A stretch of 64,000 nt of DNA from Prochlorococcus marinus str. MIT 9312 (GCF_000012645.1 NC_007577.1:1550001-1614000); one strand, 5' to 3'; shown: positions 1 to 10,063, counted from the first letter of the stretch. Made by a program: numbers and translations. Notes: generated from the letters alone by a model not told the origin.

Positions 1-769
1 CATCTTCGGTATAACCATTTCCACCTTTTAACCACTGTAATATTAAAACTCTATGACTTTTATCTTGAGATATTCCTTTACCAATTGCTTGAAGAGCCTT
101 GCCAAGTGCACTTGTGGATTTCCCTTTTCCCTCACCTGTATAAATCTCAATTCCACCATTAAATCTCCTTTGTCCTGTTATTTTTGATAAGTCTCCACTT
201 AGTCTCGGTCTCATTTCTGAATGGAGTTGCGATATTCTTACCAAAGAAGGAGGGGCTGCCCTTCCTGTAATAATTATTTCCAATCCATCAGGACGACTTT
301 GAAGAGAATCAACTACTTCCTTGATATCAAGCATTCCTAAGTCAAGAACTGGATTCAGCTCATCAAGCACAACTACTGAATAGAGAGAACTAGCAATTGC
401 ACCTTTAGCAATATTCCAACCTCTCTCAGCCTCACCAATATCAAACTTTGTCACCTGGTCAGCAGCAAAGAATTCCGATCTTCCTGTCCTTACGTGGTCA
501 ATTAAGTGTGGGAATCCTCTCTGCAAGGCCTCTATAGCAGAATCCTCATCATATGGTCTCTCAGGACCTTTTAAAAATCTAAGAAGTAGTACTCTGGACT
601 GTCTTTTTTCGCATATTCCTAAACCTATCGTCCTCAGCACAACACCTAAAGCAGCCTGACTTTTACCCTTACCTTCGCCATCATAAATATGTAATTGACC
701 TTTTAATCTCTCTTGACTGTCACTTGCTGTGACAATTCCAATACCTCGATTTCTAATGTTATTCGTCAA
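1..769 (-). CDS. cobO: CobO/BtuR-like corrinoid adenosyltransferase with two P-loop modules (3' truncated)
   Basis: ATP:corrinoid adenosyltransferases transfer the 5'-deoxyadenosyl group of ATP to cob(I)alamin. I translated this minus-strand frame by hand. It opens at a TTG (769) and runs off the left edge with no stop. The first module has the CobA-type P-loop YDGEGKGKS near residue 26, then VVLDEL and IITGRAAPP, which match the family's Walker B and nucleotide-site motifs. A second P-loop, IYTGEGKGKST, begins near residue 220 and is followed by a repeat of the same fold (RVLILQWLKGG). Normal CobA/CobO has one such module of about 200 residues, so this is an internal duplication. The role is inferred from the family and the start codon is uncertain. 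The divergent neighbour is the LarE-like gene. Confidence 0.75.
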   Translation of the reverse strand, partial: MTNNIRNRGIGIVTASDSQERLKGQLHIYDGEGKGKSQAALGVVLRTIGLGICEKRQSRVLLLRFLKGPERPYDEDSAIEALQRGFPHLIDHVRTGRSEFFAADQVTKFDIGEAERGWNIAKGAIASSLYSVVVLDELNPVLDLGMLDIKEVVDSLQSRPDGLEIIITGRAAPPSLVRISQLHSEMRPRLSGDLSKITGQRRFNGGIEIYTGEGKGKSTSALGKALQAIGKGISQDKSHRVLILQWLKGGNGYTED

Positions 770-877
770 TGGAACAAGGTTAATAAACTTAATCTAGGAT
801 ATAGTGAAGAATATTATTAAACATTTAATAATAAATTCAACCTATACATAGGTAATTTGAATTTTAAAGTAATAAGC

Positions 878-1702
878 ATGTTCAATCAACTAGAAATTCT
901 CTCTGATGAACAAAGTGAAAAACTTTATACAATTAGAAGATACATTAAGAATCTGGATAGTGTTTGTATTGCTTATTCAGGAGGAGTTGATAGTACATTG
1001 GTAGCATCATTAGCGTTCGAGCAATTAGGCAGTAAAGCAATCGCAATTACTGGGATTTCTCCTGCACTAGCCAATACACTTCGTGAAGATGCAAGAAGTC
1101 AAGCAAAATGGATTGGAGTAAAGCATTTAGAAATTCAAACATCAGAATTAGAACAATCAAGTTACAGTGAAAATCCCAAAGACAGATGCTTTGCATGCAA
1201 AAAAGAGCTTCACAAACATACAACCTATTTGTCTAAAAAATTTAATTACAAGATTGTTTTAGATGGAGTTAATCTTGATGATCTTAAAGATCATAGGCCA
1301 GGTATACAAGCCGCAAAAAAAGCAGGAGTTATTTCGCCTCTTGCAAAGTTTAAATTTTCAAAACAAGATATTAGGGATATATCAAGAGCATTAGGTTTCC
1401 CTTGGTGGGATAAACCTGCTCAACCTTGCTTGTCATCAAGATTTCCTTATGGCAATGAAATAACTAGTGAGAGGCTAAAAATGGTTGAGAAAGCAGAAGA
1501 ATACCTCAAAGAAGGTGGTTTATCTGAAGTTAGAGTAAGATGTCAGGGCTTAACAGCAAGAATAGAAATTCCTCAAGATGAATTAAAGCATTTTTTTATA
1601 AAATATAATCTTAGTGATTTGGTTCAATATTTTTCCCATTTAGGATTTAATTGCACAAGTTTAGATCTTGAAGGATTAATAAGCGGAAAATTAAATAGAT
1701 GA
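878..1702 (+). CDS. LarE-type PP-loop ATP-pyrophosphatase (sulfur transferase family)
   Basis: This 274-residue protein carries the PP-loop SGGVDS at about residues 34-39, which binds ATP to adenylate a substrate. It also has the LarE signature PCLSSRFPYG near residue 183. Cysteines at about 104, 107 (RCFACK) and 184 match the three-Cys arrangement seen in [Fe-S]-type LarE proteins. LarE makes the nickel-pincer cofactor of lactate racemase by donating sulfur. No larA, larB or larC is visible here, so the substrate is open. I chose the ATG at 878; a TTG seven codons upstream (857) is also in frame. The gene ends 9 bp before the convergent speD stop. Confidence 0.8.
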   Translation: MFNQLEILSDEQSEKLYTIRRYIKNLDSVCIAYSGGVDSTLVASLAFEQLGSKAIAITGISPALANTLREDARSQAKWIGVKHLEIQTSELEQSSYSENPKDRCFACKKELHKHTTYLSKKFNYKIVLDGVNLDDLKDHRPGIQAAKKAGVISPLAKFKFSKQDIRDISRALGFPWWDKPAQPCLSSRFPYGNEITSERLKMVEKAEEYLKEGGLSEVRVRCQGLTARIEIPQDELKHFFIKYNLSDLVQYFSHLGFNCTSLDLEGLISGKLNR

Positions 1703-1711
1703 GAATGCAAG

Positions 1712-2146
1712 CTAAACAGCCGTTCTAATCTCTTGAAGAACTGCCTCAGGAGGATTTCGTTCAATAGCACGCAAGTAATGTTCTTCAGCCTTTAAAGCTT
1801 CAATTAGATATTGACTAGCAAGTTCTGGCATCATATTTTGACCACATGTAAAGATGTCGACTGCAGAATAATTAGATTCAGGCCAAGTATGTATTGAAAT
1901 ATGAGATTCAGCTAGTAATGCAATTGCGGTAACTCCTTGAGGTTCAAATTTATTACTTATCAAATTCAGAACTGTTGCCTTTGCTAATTTTGCAGCCCTA
2001 TTTAAGGTACATCGTAAAAAGGATTCATCATTTAATTTTTCATAATCACATCTATAAAGTTCTAACAAAAGGTGTTTACTTTGATAGACTAATTTTTCAT
2101 CATTACTAAACGAACTGAAATTTTGATTTTTTTTTGGGACTTCCAT
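1712..2146 (-). CDS. speD: S-adenosylmethionine decarboxylase proenzyme
   Basis: SpeD decarboxylates S-adenosylmethionine to give the aminopropyl donor for spermidine synthesis. The 144-residue protein carries LLAESHISIHTWPE. The E80-S81 bond is the expected self-cleavage site that generates the pyruvoyl group on S81. H86 and C101 lie +5 and +20 from that serine, the same spacing as the catalytic His and Cys of the Thermotoga-type enzyme. The length fits the bacterial class 1b family, with a modest N-terminal extension. It lies downstream of recF on the same strand. Confidence 0.93.
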   Translation of the reverse strand: MEVPKKNQNFSSFSNDEKLVYQSKHLLLELYRCDYEKLNDESFLRCTLNRAAKLAKATVLNLISNKFEPQGVTAIALLAESHISIHTWPESNYSAVDIFTCGQNMMPELASQYLIEALKAEEHYLRAIERNPPEAVLQEIRTAV

Positions 2147-2199
2147 TAAAGAAATTCATATTTAAGAATAAGATTAGCTAAAAATAGTACTATTAGAAA

Positions 2200-3291
2200 T
2201 TATAAATAGATCATTTGTGAAGAGCCTAAGAAAGATTGATTAAATTTATCTAGATGTGTCGCACTTATAAAGCATTGACTATCTTTACCAACAGAATTTA
2301 ATAACAAATTTTGTCTAGTTATATCAAGTTCCGCTAAGACATCATCCAATATCAGTATTGGAGAGACATTTAATGTTTTACTTAAAAAATCTAATTCAGC
2401 CATCTTTAACGCCAAGATAAAAGTTCTTTGCTGACCAGATGAACCATATTTTCTAACTGAAATATTATTAATTAGAAACTCAATATCATCACGATGAGGT
2501 CCAAAATTACATTTACCTGTCAAAGCTTCGATTGAACGCTGATTTAATAGTTGTTCTGCTATTTTCTTACTAATAACCTCTTCTTCTTCTTCTTCTGGAC
2601 TTATATTTTGTATCCCAGAAAGATAATTGATGCCTATTTGCTCTTTAGATTTACTTAAGTGATTATGCCAATATTCAATATATGGTTTTATTTTTAATAA
2701 AGCCCTTCTTCTGCGCCTGAAAATCCTTGTACTTATTATTGACATTTGCATATCAAAGCTTTCACAAATATCTGAGGATTGGCTATTTAGGAAGCTTTCT
2801 GAACGCCAAAAATGACTTCTTTGTTTTAAAAGCCTGTTAAATCTACTTATTAAGTCTAAATATACTGGTTCAAGTTGAAATACGACTTTATCAATCCATG
2901 TTCTTCGATAACTGGGTTCACTTCTAACAATATTTATATCATTAGAACAGAAACATACGCTCCTAATATAATTCTTTATTTCACTCTGCTTTTTCAAAAT
3001 TGATTCATTGACATAAATTCTTTTAGGTCCTTTTCGGAATAAATTTAACTTTAAATCATCTTCAAAATCTATTTGTCCTATAACTACAGCCATATCACTA
3101 TCATTTTCTATTAAGTCTTTATCACTTATTGCTCTATTAGATTTTAATTGACTTAAAAATTCAACAGCTTCAAGTAAATTTGACTTGCCAACACCATTAC
3201 AACCAAGAACTATTGCTCTTTGCTCTTTTAGTTCAATTTCAAAACTTTTATGGTTCCGAAAATTTTTAATTTTTAATTTATTTAAAAAAAT
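2200..3291 (-). CDS. recF: RecF recombination/repair ATPase; start codon non-canonical or shifted
   Basis: RecF is an SMC-like ATPase that helps load RecA at single-strand gaps. The longest ATG-initiated version (from 3093) lacks the N-terminal P-loop. The frame is open further upstream and encodes KLKIKNFRNH, the typical RecF opening, followed by Walker A GCNGVGKSN. C-terminal GSSGQQRT (signature) and ILILDDVLAELD (Walker B) are present. There is no ATG, GTG or TTG between the in-frame stop at 3366-3364 and the Walker A region. I place the start at ATT (3291-3289), giving 363 residues, the normal family length. Alternatively, the ATG at 3304-3302 enters this frame by slippage on the A8T7 run at 3298-3284. 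A run of six glutamates lies mid-protein. Confidence 0.85.
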   Translation of the reverse strand: MFLNKLKIKNFRNHKSFEIELKEQRAIVLGCNGVGKSNLLEAVEFLSQLKSNRAISDKDLIENDSDMAVVIGQIDFEDDLKLNLFRKGPKRIYVNESILKKQSEIKNYIRSVCFCSNDINIVRSEPSYRRTWIDKVVFQLEPVYLDLISRFNRLLKQRSHFWRSESFLNSQSSDICESFDMQMSIISTRIFRRRRRALLKIKPYIEYWHNHLSKSKEQIGINYLSGIQNISPEEEEEEVISKKIAEQLLNQRSIEALTGKCNFGPHRDDIEFLINNISVRKYGSSGQQRTFILALKMAELDFLSKTLNVSPILILDDVLAELDITRQNLLLNSVGKDSQCFISATHLDKFNQSFLGSSQMIYL

Positions 3292-3368
3292 TTTTTTTGT
3301 GCATTTATTAATTAAATTAGCTAAGTTTAAAGTATTTAGATTGTCTTTAAAGAAATTGAAAAATTAAA

Positions 3369-3442
3369 GGGCATGTAGCTCAGTTGGATAGAGCATCAGA
3401 TTCCGGTTCTGAGAGTCGTGGGTTCGAATCCCTCCATGCTCG
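3369..3442 (+). tRNA. tRNA-Arg (anticodon CCG)
   Basis: This is a complete 74-nt cloverleaf without encoded CCA. The acceptor stem GGGCATG pairs with CATGCTC (one G-U), the D stem is GCTC/GAGC, the anticodon stem TCAGA/TCTGA encloses the loop TTCCGGT with CCG, and the T loop is TTCGAAT. The discriminator base is G. It reads CGG arginine codons. It is divergent from recF, with about 65-80 bp between them for both promoters. Confidence 0.96.
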
Positions 3443-3452
3443 TAATATATTT

Positions 3453-3899
3453 TTAAAGTTTATATCCCATTACTCTTATTCCATTTGGATCAAGTATGAA
3501 TCCACTTTCTCCTAAGCTTTTAAAAGAAGACACCGGTGCTTGTACAGAAATACTGCAACCAGGCATTTCTCTATTTATTTTATCAAGAGTTACTTGAAGT
3601 AATATTGAATAATAAAGTTGCTGATTATTACCTGGTGCTGCACTTAAATTCCATAAATTAGCATTCAATCCCCTATCGGATGTAACCCTTACAAAGCCAT
3701 ATAATTTATTTTTTAATTCATTCTGGATAGTAAGAAAAAAATTACTTTTCTGAATAGCCTCAGAAAGAGGCTTTATTGGAAATGTATCGCAACCACAATT
3801 TGCTAAAAGTTTGTTAACTTCTTTAGCTAATGGGATCTGAGAAGAGTTAACAAAATAACCTTCTGGAAGAACAAGTTTTTTGTTAGGAAAATATTGCAA
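3453..3899 (-). CDS. Putative GNAT-like acetyltransferase
   Basis: This is a 148-residue protein whose layout suggests an acetyltransferase of the GNAT fold. A middle strand (LYGFVRVTSDRGLNANLWNL) is followed by a helix-rich segment (LYYSILLQVTLDKINREMPG) and a C-terminal SFKSLGESGFI like the closing GNAT segment. I cannot see an unambiguous acetyl-CoA loop (Q/RxxGxG/A), so the assignment is tentative and no substrate can be given. It starts 4 bp after the ppc stop and probably shares its transcript. Confidence 0.5.
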   Translation of the reverse strand: MQYFPNKKLVLPEGYFVNSSQIPLAKEVNKLLANCGCDTFPIKPLSEAIQKSNFFLTIQNELKNKLYGFVRVTSDRGLNANLWNLSAAPGNNQQLYYSILLQVTLDKINREMPGCSISVQAPVSSFKSLGESGFILDPNGIRVMGYKL

Positions 3900-3902
3900 T
3901 TA

Positions 3903-6872
3903 TCAACCTGTATTTCTCATGCCTGCTGCTATCCCATTAATAGTTAGAAGGGCCCCCCTTAATAATTCACTTCTACTATATGCTCTTCTAGATTCATCTT
4001 TATCAATAAGAAATTCACTAATTGGAGGTTGTCTTGTTTGATCTCTAAGTCTTCTTAAAAGTGAAACCTGCAAAAATCCCAATGGGATAATTGTCTTATT
4101 TCTTAAGCTTACTGAAGATTTTAAGTCTCTATCAGATTCGAGTAGCTTATTTTTGCCAGTAATTTCAAGAACTAAAGATTTTGTAAGACTATATTCTTTC
4201 GAAATTACTTCAAAAATATCATCAAAAGAATCTTTATTTTCTTCACTGCCAAGAGTGTCAACATAATATTTAGCAACTTCTAAATCGACCTTAGATAGTG
4301 TCATTTCTACCTTAGATATAAGCATCCTAAAAAATGGCCATCTTTGATGTAGGACTCTTAATAATTCAATTTGTTGTGGGTCTGAATTTAATTCAGATGA
4401 TAATGCAGTACCTACTCCAAACCAACTAGGTAAGAGAAATCTACTTTGTGTCCAACCAAATACCCATGGAATAGCTCTTAAACTTGACAAATCTTTTGCA
4501 CCTTTTTTTCTTCTTGCAGGCCTGCTAGATATTTGTAATTTACTTATTTCTTCAATAGGCGTAACCTCTTGAAAGAAATTTAACAAGTCAGGATTCTCAT
4601 ACACTAATTTTCTGTAGTGAGACCTTGATGTTTCTGCCAACCTAGACATTAATTGATTCCATTCTGGAGTAGCATCAAGTCTATTATTTACCAAACTATT
4701 TTGAATTACAGCTGTAGTAACAGTTTCAAGGTTGTACAAAGCCAGTTCAGGAAGACTATATTTAGACGCTAAAACTTCACCTTGTTCTGTTATTTTTATT
4801 CGCCCTTTTAAAGTACCGCTTGGTTGAGCCAATATTGCCTGATAGGCAGGTCCGCCCCCTCTACCTACAGAACCCCCTCTTCCATGAAAAAGTCTTAGCA
4901 ATATGTTATTTCTACTTGCAAGATTTTGAAGAGCTATTTGGGCTCTATGAATTTCCCAATTACTAGAAACAAATCCTGAATCTTTATTACTATCAGAATA
5001 TCCAAGCATTAATTCTTGAAGAGGTTTAAAAGATTCTCCAACTTTTGGCAATAATGATTTGTAGAAATCTAATTTAAACAACTTTTCCATTACTTCAGGT
5101 GCTCTTTTAAGGTCTTCAACCGTTTCAAAAAGAGGTACAACTAATAAGTTTGAATTTTTTGAATTTTGATCAAGAAGTCCCATTTCTTTTGCCAGTAAGA
5201 GTACTTCAAGCAAATCAGATGCACTATGACTCATTGAAATTACATAAGCATGACAAATTCGACTTCCAAATTCTTGCTGAAGTCTCTTAACCATTTTAAA
5301 AACTGAAAAAGTTTCTTCTGTAGTGTTTGTCCATTTTACGTCAGAGGGAATTAAAGGCCTTTTTGTATTTAATTCGTCTACAAGCCATTTAATTTTCTCA
5401 TCCTCAGACATTTGGTCATATTGCACAGATAAATCGAGATATTTTGTAAGCTCTTGTATGGCGTCACTATGCCTTGTACTTTCTTGACGAATATCTAAAC
5501 TTGCTAAAGAAAATCCAAAAATATGAACCTGAGTAAGTAATGTATTGACTGCCTCGCAAGTCAAATCTGTACTAATAAGGCTATTTTTAATTAGTTCGAG
5601 ATCATAGGTAAATTCATTTACTGATTTATAATATAAATTTTCAACTTTATCTATATTTTTAGTATTCAATTCTCCTTCTAAGTCAAATTTCCACCCATTG
5701 TCAGCCAATAAATTATTCCTTTCTTGTGTTAGCCTCAATTTTTCTAAAATATAACTTAATTTCAATCTATAAGGTTCTGATCTGTATCTTGTCGCCCTAG
5801 CTTCATAAATTGCTGGGAACTTAACCCTATCTGTTTCTAATGACTCTAATAGAGAAGAACTTACTTGACTCCATTGCATTGAGACACTTAATTGATCTCT
5901 AAGATGAGATGTTGCAGTAATATATCTTTCCAACATTAATTGCCTTTGGTAGCAGGCAGTTCTCCATGTTATCTCGGGAGTGACCGATGGATTACCATCC
6001 CTATCGGAGCCTACCCAAGAACCGAAGTTACAGAAAGATTGAGAGGGCAGTTGAACATCTGGATAATTTTCAGTGAGTGCTTCAGCGATTCTGCCTCTCA
6101 ATTGAGGCATTGCATTAAATAAAACTTGCTGAAAATAGTGCAAGGCATAATCTACTTCGTCTAAAACTGAAGGTTTAAATTGATGTAATTCATCTGTTCT
6201 CCACCAAAGTCTTACTTCCTCTTTTAATTGGATTTTTAGAAAGTTTTTTTCTTCTTTTGTTAAAAATTGCTCAACCTGAATTTTTTTTAACAAATTTGCG
6301 ACTCTGGTTTGCTTATGTCTAATCGTATGTCTTACTATTTCGGTCGGATGTGCAGTAAAAACTAAACGAATATCCATTTCCTGCAATAACTCCTCTAATT
6401 TTCCTGGAGGTACATTTAATTTTCTCAACCTATAAAATAATTCTCTAAAAGTTACTGGAGCATTTTGTCTAGCCAATGCTGGGGCAAAGGGATCAAGATT
6501 ATCGGGCGATTTTTGAACATTTTTATTGGTAAAACTTTGAATATATCTATCTTCCTCCACTCTTTGTTCCAAAATATTCACAAGTTGAAAATATAATGAA
6601 AAAGCTCTTGCTGCTGCAATGGATTCTGCTAAATCCATAGAATTTACAATATCAACTATTTCTTTTTTAAAGGTTTTTGAACTATCACCTTCTATTTGTT
6701 TTGAATAACTTAATTCTTTAAGTTGGATTAATCTCTCTGCTTGATCATCTGGGCATTCTTCTCTAAGTACAGATTCCCACAAATCCTCTATTAAAAGACG
6801 ATTTTTATCAAGTGGATCATTAGTACTTATAAGATCCACTTTATTATTTTTTATCTGTTGAAAGGATTCCAT
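3903..6872 (-). CDS. ppc: Phosphoenolpyruvate carboxylase
   Basis: Ppc adds bicarbonate to phosphoenolpyruvate to form oxaloacetate, the main anaplerotic reaction feeding the incomplete cyanobacterial TCA cycle. At 989 residues it is full length. The family's catalytic stretches are visible: [18 protein letters not shown] (active-site His), [11 protein letters not shown], and [14 protein letters not shown] (the mobile glycine-rich loop). It ends in the invariant MRNTG. A roughly 50-bp gap separates it from gshA upstream on the same strand. Confidence 0.98.
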   Translation of the reverse strand: MESFQQIKNNKVDLISTNDPLDKNRLLIEDLWESVLREECPDDQAERLIQLKELSYSKQIEGDSSKTFKKEIVDIVNSMDLAESIAAARAFSLYFQLVNILEQRVEEDRYIQSFTNKNVQKSPDNLDPFAPALARQNAPVTFRELFYRLRKLNVPPGKLEELLQEMDIRLVFTAHPTEIVRHTIRHKQTRVANLLKKIQVEQFLTKEEKNFLKIQLKEEVRLWWRTDELHQFKPSVLDEVDYALHYFQQVLFNAMPQLRGRIAEALTENYPDVQLPSQSFCNFGSWVGSDRDGNPSVTPEITWRTACYQRQLMLERYITATSHLRDQLSVSMQWSQVSSSLLESLETDRVKFPAIYEARATRYRSEPYRLKLSYILEKLRLTQERNNLLADNGWKFDLEGELNTKNIDKVENLYYKSVNEFTYDLELIKNSLISTDLTCEAVNTLLTQVHIFGFSLASLDIRQESTRHSDAIQELTKYLDLSVQYDQMSEDEKIKWLVDELNTKRPLIPSDVKWTNTTEETFSVFKMVKRLQQEFGSRICHAYVISMSHSASDLLEVLLLAKEMGLLDQNSKNSNLLVVPLFETVEDLKRAPEVMEKLFKLDFYKSLLPKVGESFKPLQELMLGYSDSNKDSGFVSSNWEIHRAQIALQNLASRNNILLRLFHGRGGSVGRGGGPAYQAILAQPSGTLKGRIKITEQGEVLASKYSLPELALYNLETVTTAVIQNSLVNNRLDATPEWNQLMSRLAETSRSHYRKLVYENPDLLNFFQEVTPIEEISKLQISSRPARRKKGAKDLSSLRAIPWVFGWTQSRFLLPSWFGVGTALSSELNSDPQQIELLRVLHQRWPFFRMLISKVEMTLSKVDLEVAKYYVDTLGSEENKDSFDDIFEVISKEYSLTKSLVLEITGKNKLLESDRDLKSSVSLRNKTIIPLGFLQVSLLRRLRDQTRQPPISEFLIDKDESRRAYSRSELLRGALLTINGIAAGMRNTG

Positions 6873-6925
6873 ATAATCATTATGTCACAAGTGAAAATGT
6901 TCAGATCAAAAAATTGTTTAAATAA

Positions 6926-8044
6926 TCAAACATTCTTTTTTTCACTCTTGATCATTTCATCGATAGAAATTTTCATTATCTGCTCAATAGAAAGACCTTT
7001 CTCATGTTGATTTATCCATTTCATAGATTGATTACCCTCTTCAAGTACTTTGTGGATAGGTTTCAAAAGATATTTCATATTAAACTTTTCTGCGGTGGAT
7101 GATAAATCTGATAATAAGTCTTTAATCCAGTCTCTACAAATAACTTTTCTGCCATCTTGCCAGTGAATTAACTCTGAATTCAAACTATTTTTAGCAGCAT
7201 TAATTTCATTTTGATCACATATTTCTGATAATTCATCAATAGAAAAAATACTAGCAGTCAAAGGATCTAAAGCATTTATATTCTCAAAAAGATGTAAAAT
7301 CCTTAGTTCTAGCATAGCCGTTATACCTAATAGCAAATTAATATCATGAACAAAATCACAAATTCTTAATTCCAAACGATCAAGAATTAAAGGCCTTTGG
7401 GGACCATTTGGTCGAATTGAAGACCAAAAATGCCTGATGTTTTGCATATTTTTATTATCTATATTTTCCTCGATCCAATCGACATAGCTATTATGATTTA
7501 CGAAAAAAGGAACTTTACTTGGTGTTCTTGGAAACTGAATCCATCTTTGAGAATGATTTTCAGTAATTTTATTATTTAAAAAAGGTGAGCTAGCACTTAT
7601 TGATAGATACAAAGCAGCCTCAGATCTTATCAGCCTTATCGCAGTAAAAAGCTTATCTAAGTCATCAATTCCTATATTTATGTGAACACTTGAAGTTGCA
7701 ATAGAGATTCCATAATTATCTTCTATAAATTGATGATAAACATTTGCAAAATCAGATCTTTGCAATTGAATATCATGTTTAAAGCAAAGAGTGGATGAAG
7801 GAATGATTGTTAACCCTTTATTGTTTAGCCATAGCCTTAATTTTTTTCTTGGATTTATTAATTTCTCGTATAAAAAGTTATAGTCTTTTTCAGGTGTTGT
7901 TATGTATTCAACATTCCTTTTATCTGGCTCTTTCACAAAATTAGAAAATTCTTTTTCAATATCAGCTGAAATACCAATATGAGAATTAAACGAACCTGTG
8001 AAAAGTTCTACTTCAAAACCCTTATAAAGATTATTTTTACTCAT
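6926..8044 (-). CDS. gshA: Glutamate-cysteine ligase, cyanobacterial type
   Basis: This enzyme forms gamma-glutamylcysteine from glutamate and cysteine, the first step of glutathione synthesis. The 372-residue protein resembles the cyanobacterial GCS2-type ligase rather than E. coli GshA. It has an N-terminal GFEVELFTG, SSVHINIGIDD in the middle and LDRLELRICDFV, which contribute acidic metal-binding residues in this fold. Its ATG directly follows the trpE stop (8045), so the two are probably co-translated. No gshB is in the window. Confidence 0.85.
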   Translation of the reverse strand: MSKNNLYKGFEVELFTGSFNSHIGISADIEKEFSNFVKEPDKRNVEYITTPEKDYNFLYEKLINPRKKLRLWLNNKGLTIIPSSTLCFKHDIQLQRSDFANVYHQFIEDNYGISIATSSVHINIGIDDLDKLFTAIRLIRSEAALYLSISASSPFLNNKITENHSQRWIQFPRTPSKVPFFVNHNSYVDWIEENIDNKNMQNIRHFWSSIRPNGPQRPLILDRLELRICDFVHDINLLLGITAMLELRILHLFENINALDPLTASIFSIDELSEICDQNEINAAKNSLNSELIHWQDGRKVICRDWIKDLLSDLSSTAEKFNMKYLLKPIHKVLEEGNQSMKWINQHEKGLSIEQIMKISIDEMIKSEKKNV

Positions 8045-9565
8045 TTAATTATCCAAACAGGCTAATGATTTCAGTATCCCCTTAGCTTTATTTATTGTCT
8101 CTTGATATTCATTTTCAGGAGAAGAATCAGCAACTATTCCAGCTCCTGCCTGCACTGAGACATCAAATTTTCCATCTTCTGAGGGTTTGACTATCATAGT
8201 TCTTATTGTAATTGCCGTATTTAATGCTCCATTAATATCAATAGATCCATAAACACCAGCATAAGGTCCTCTAGCATCTTTTTCAAAGTGTTTAATCAAT
8301 TGCATAGCTCTTATTTTTGGCGCACCAGTTACTGTCCCGGCTGGAAAACATGCCTTTAGCAAATCCCATACATCAGTATTTTCTTTTAAGATTCCCTCAA
8401 CTTCACTCACTATATGCATAACATGTGAATATTTCTCAATAACCATTAAATCTTTTACCTCCACAGTACCAATTTCACAAACTCTTCCAAGGTCATTTCT
8501 TCCAAGATCTATTAGCATTACATGCTCAGCTATCTCTTTTGGATCTTTTAATAAATCTTTTTCAAATTCCAGATCTTGTTTATTATCAATTCCCCTAGGT
8601 CTTGTCCCAGCTATTGGTCTTAAGCTTGCAACTATCTGACTATTTTTATTTTTTTCAGCTTTAACCATGACTTCAGGACTGGAACCTATCAGATACCATG
8701 AGCCAAAATCAAAAAATGACATATATGGGGAAGGATTAACCATCCTCAAACTTCTGTATAAATTAAAGGGATCATTATTGACTTGAGTTTGAAATCTCTG
8801 ACTTATAACAATTTGGAAGATATCCCCTTTTCTTATGTATTTTTTTGCAGAAAGAACTGCATCCTCAAAATCTTTTTTCTTCCAATTACTTTTAAGATCT
8901 AAATTGAAATTCTCATTTTCATTCCAATCTAAAAACTCGTATTCTTTTAGAGGGACTTTCATTAAATCTCTAGTTTTCTGAATTTTAGAAATTGAGTTTA
9001 GATAAACTTCTTCAACAGAAGACTCTTTTGAAGAAGTTATATCTGCATAAACTACTGCGGTTATACATCTTTTAATTTGATCAAAAACAACTAACTGATC
9101 AAAAAACATCCAAGAACCATAAGGTATATTGTTTTCTTGTATTTTATTTATTGGAACACTTGGTTCTATTCGATTAATTAATTCATAACCCCAAGACCCA
9201 TATAATTGCCCAATTGATGGTAAGCCATCAAGCATAGATGATTTATATTCCTTTGTCCAAGTTCTTAAAATATTAAAGGGATCGCCCTTATACATTTCCG
9301 TTTTCCCATTATTCCAGGTTTTAACTATTTCTTCTCCATAACAAACGGCTTCCCAAAGAGGTTTAGTAGCTACGATACTCCACCTTCCCAAACTCTCTCC
9401 TCCTTCAACAGACTCAAGAAAAACTCCATGTGAATCTTTTTCGGATAATTTTAACCAAGTAGATAATGGAGTCTCTAAATCTGCTGGCCAAGTTTGAGTG
9501 ATAGGTATAAAATTTTTACCTTCTTTGTAAGCTTTTAAAAAACTATCTTTATTTGAGCTGATCAT
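8045..9565 (-). CDS. trpE: Anthranilate synthase component I
   Basis: TrpE converts chorismate to anthranilate using ammonia supplied by TrpG, opening tryptophan synthesis. The 506-residue protein has the feedback-inhibition element FLESVEGGESLGRWS near residue 49. The chorismate-binding domain is intact: DIFQIVISQRF, SSPEVMV, IAGTRPRG, ACFPAGTVTGAPK and GAGIVADSSPENEY. TrpE was preferred over PabB because the full tryptophan-site region is present. No leader peptide or attenuator is evident in the 59-bp gap to psaD. Confidence 0.92.
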   Translation of the reverse strand: MISSNKDSFLKAYKEGKNFIPITQTWPADLETPLSTWLKLSEKDSHGVFLESVEGGESLGRWSIVATKPLWEAVCYGEEIVKTWNNGKTEMYKGDPFNILRTWTKEYKSSMLDGLPSIGQLYGSWGYELINRIEPSVPINKIQENNIPYGSWMFFDQLVVFDQIKRCITAVVYADITSSKESSVEEVYLNSISKIQKTRDLMKVPLKEYEFLDWNENENFNLDLKSNWKKKDFEDAVLSAKKYIRKGDIFQIVISQRFQTQVNNDPFNLYRSLRMVNPSPYMSFFDFGSWYLIGSSPEVMVKAEKNKNSQIVASLRPIAGTRPRGIDNKQDLEFEKDLLKDPKEIAEHVMLIDLGRNDLGRVCEIGTVEVKDLMVIEKYSHVMHIVSEVEGILKENTDVWDLLKACFPAGTVTGAPKIRAMQLIKHFEKDARGPYAGVYGSIDINGALNTAITIRTMIVKPSEDGKFDVSVQAGAGIVADSSPENEYQETINKAKGILKSLACLDN

Positions 9566-9624
9566 ACTAATAGTATCAACCCAAATTATAAATATATTCT
9601 TCTTTTATATCAACTTTGAGTAAT

Positions 9625-10047
9625 TTAATCAAAAGTATTCTTAGTTGTAAATTTCAACCCAGCTGGATTAGGATTCTCACCTATTCGCCTTGGGTTATGG
9701 CCAACTTTTTCTCTACCCTCATTAACTTTCTCAGGGAAAACACCATCTTTTGGATGTAAGAATTCAATATCACCGCCTGGGAAAATTCGGTAGATTTTGA
9801 AGTCCTCAATTCTTGGTTTAAAAGATCGTAATTGTGTTCCTAGTGCAAGACATTGTTCCTTTCTTGCAAAATACATTAAATTATCACCTTCATGCATAAT
9901 AGCAGCACCACCAGTGGGTAATTCAAATGCTTGTTCTTTTGAACTATTCCATACAATCGCATATTTTTCTTCGGTTTCTGCTGAGTTCAATAAACCCCCA
10001 GTACTTCCTATATGCTTTGGAAATTGACCAACTAAAGTTTCCGTCAT
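9625..10047 (-). CDS. psaD: Photosystem I subunit II (ferredoxin-docking subunit PsaD)
   Basis: PsaD is a stromal-side extrinsic subunit of photosystem I that holds PsaC in place and provides the basic docking site for ferredoxin. The 140-residue sequence carries the conserved core [59 protein letters not shown] and [14 protein letters not shown]. The length is normal for cyanobacteria. trpE and gshA follow on the same strand. Confidence 0.98.
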   Translation of the reverse strand: MTETLVGQFPKHIGSTGGLLNSAETEEKYAIVWNSSKEQAFELPTGGAAIMHEGDNLMYFARKEQCLALGTQLRSFKPRIEDFKIYRIFPGGDIEFLHPKDGVFPEKVNEGREKVGHNPRRIGENPNPAGLKFTTKNTFD

Positions 10048-10063
10048 TCTAGATTTTGAGTTA

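Noticed and set aside
2186-2191. AGTACT as a LexA-type half-site near recF/speD
   Set aside because: Only one half matches the cyanobacterial LexA box, the second half is missing, and it lies upstream of speD rather than recF.
2200-3093. recF starting at the ATG at 3093
   Set aside because: That start would remove the Walker A loop and the KNFRNH opening, both encoded in the same frame upstream.
3185-3367. 60-residue plus-strand ORF upstream of tRNA-Arg
   Set aside because: It is antisense to the 5' end of recF and has a low-complexity Lys/Phe/Leu composition.
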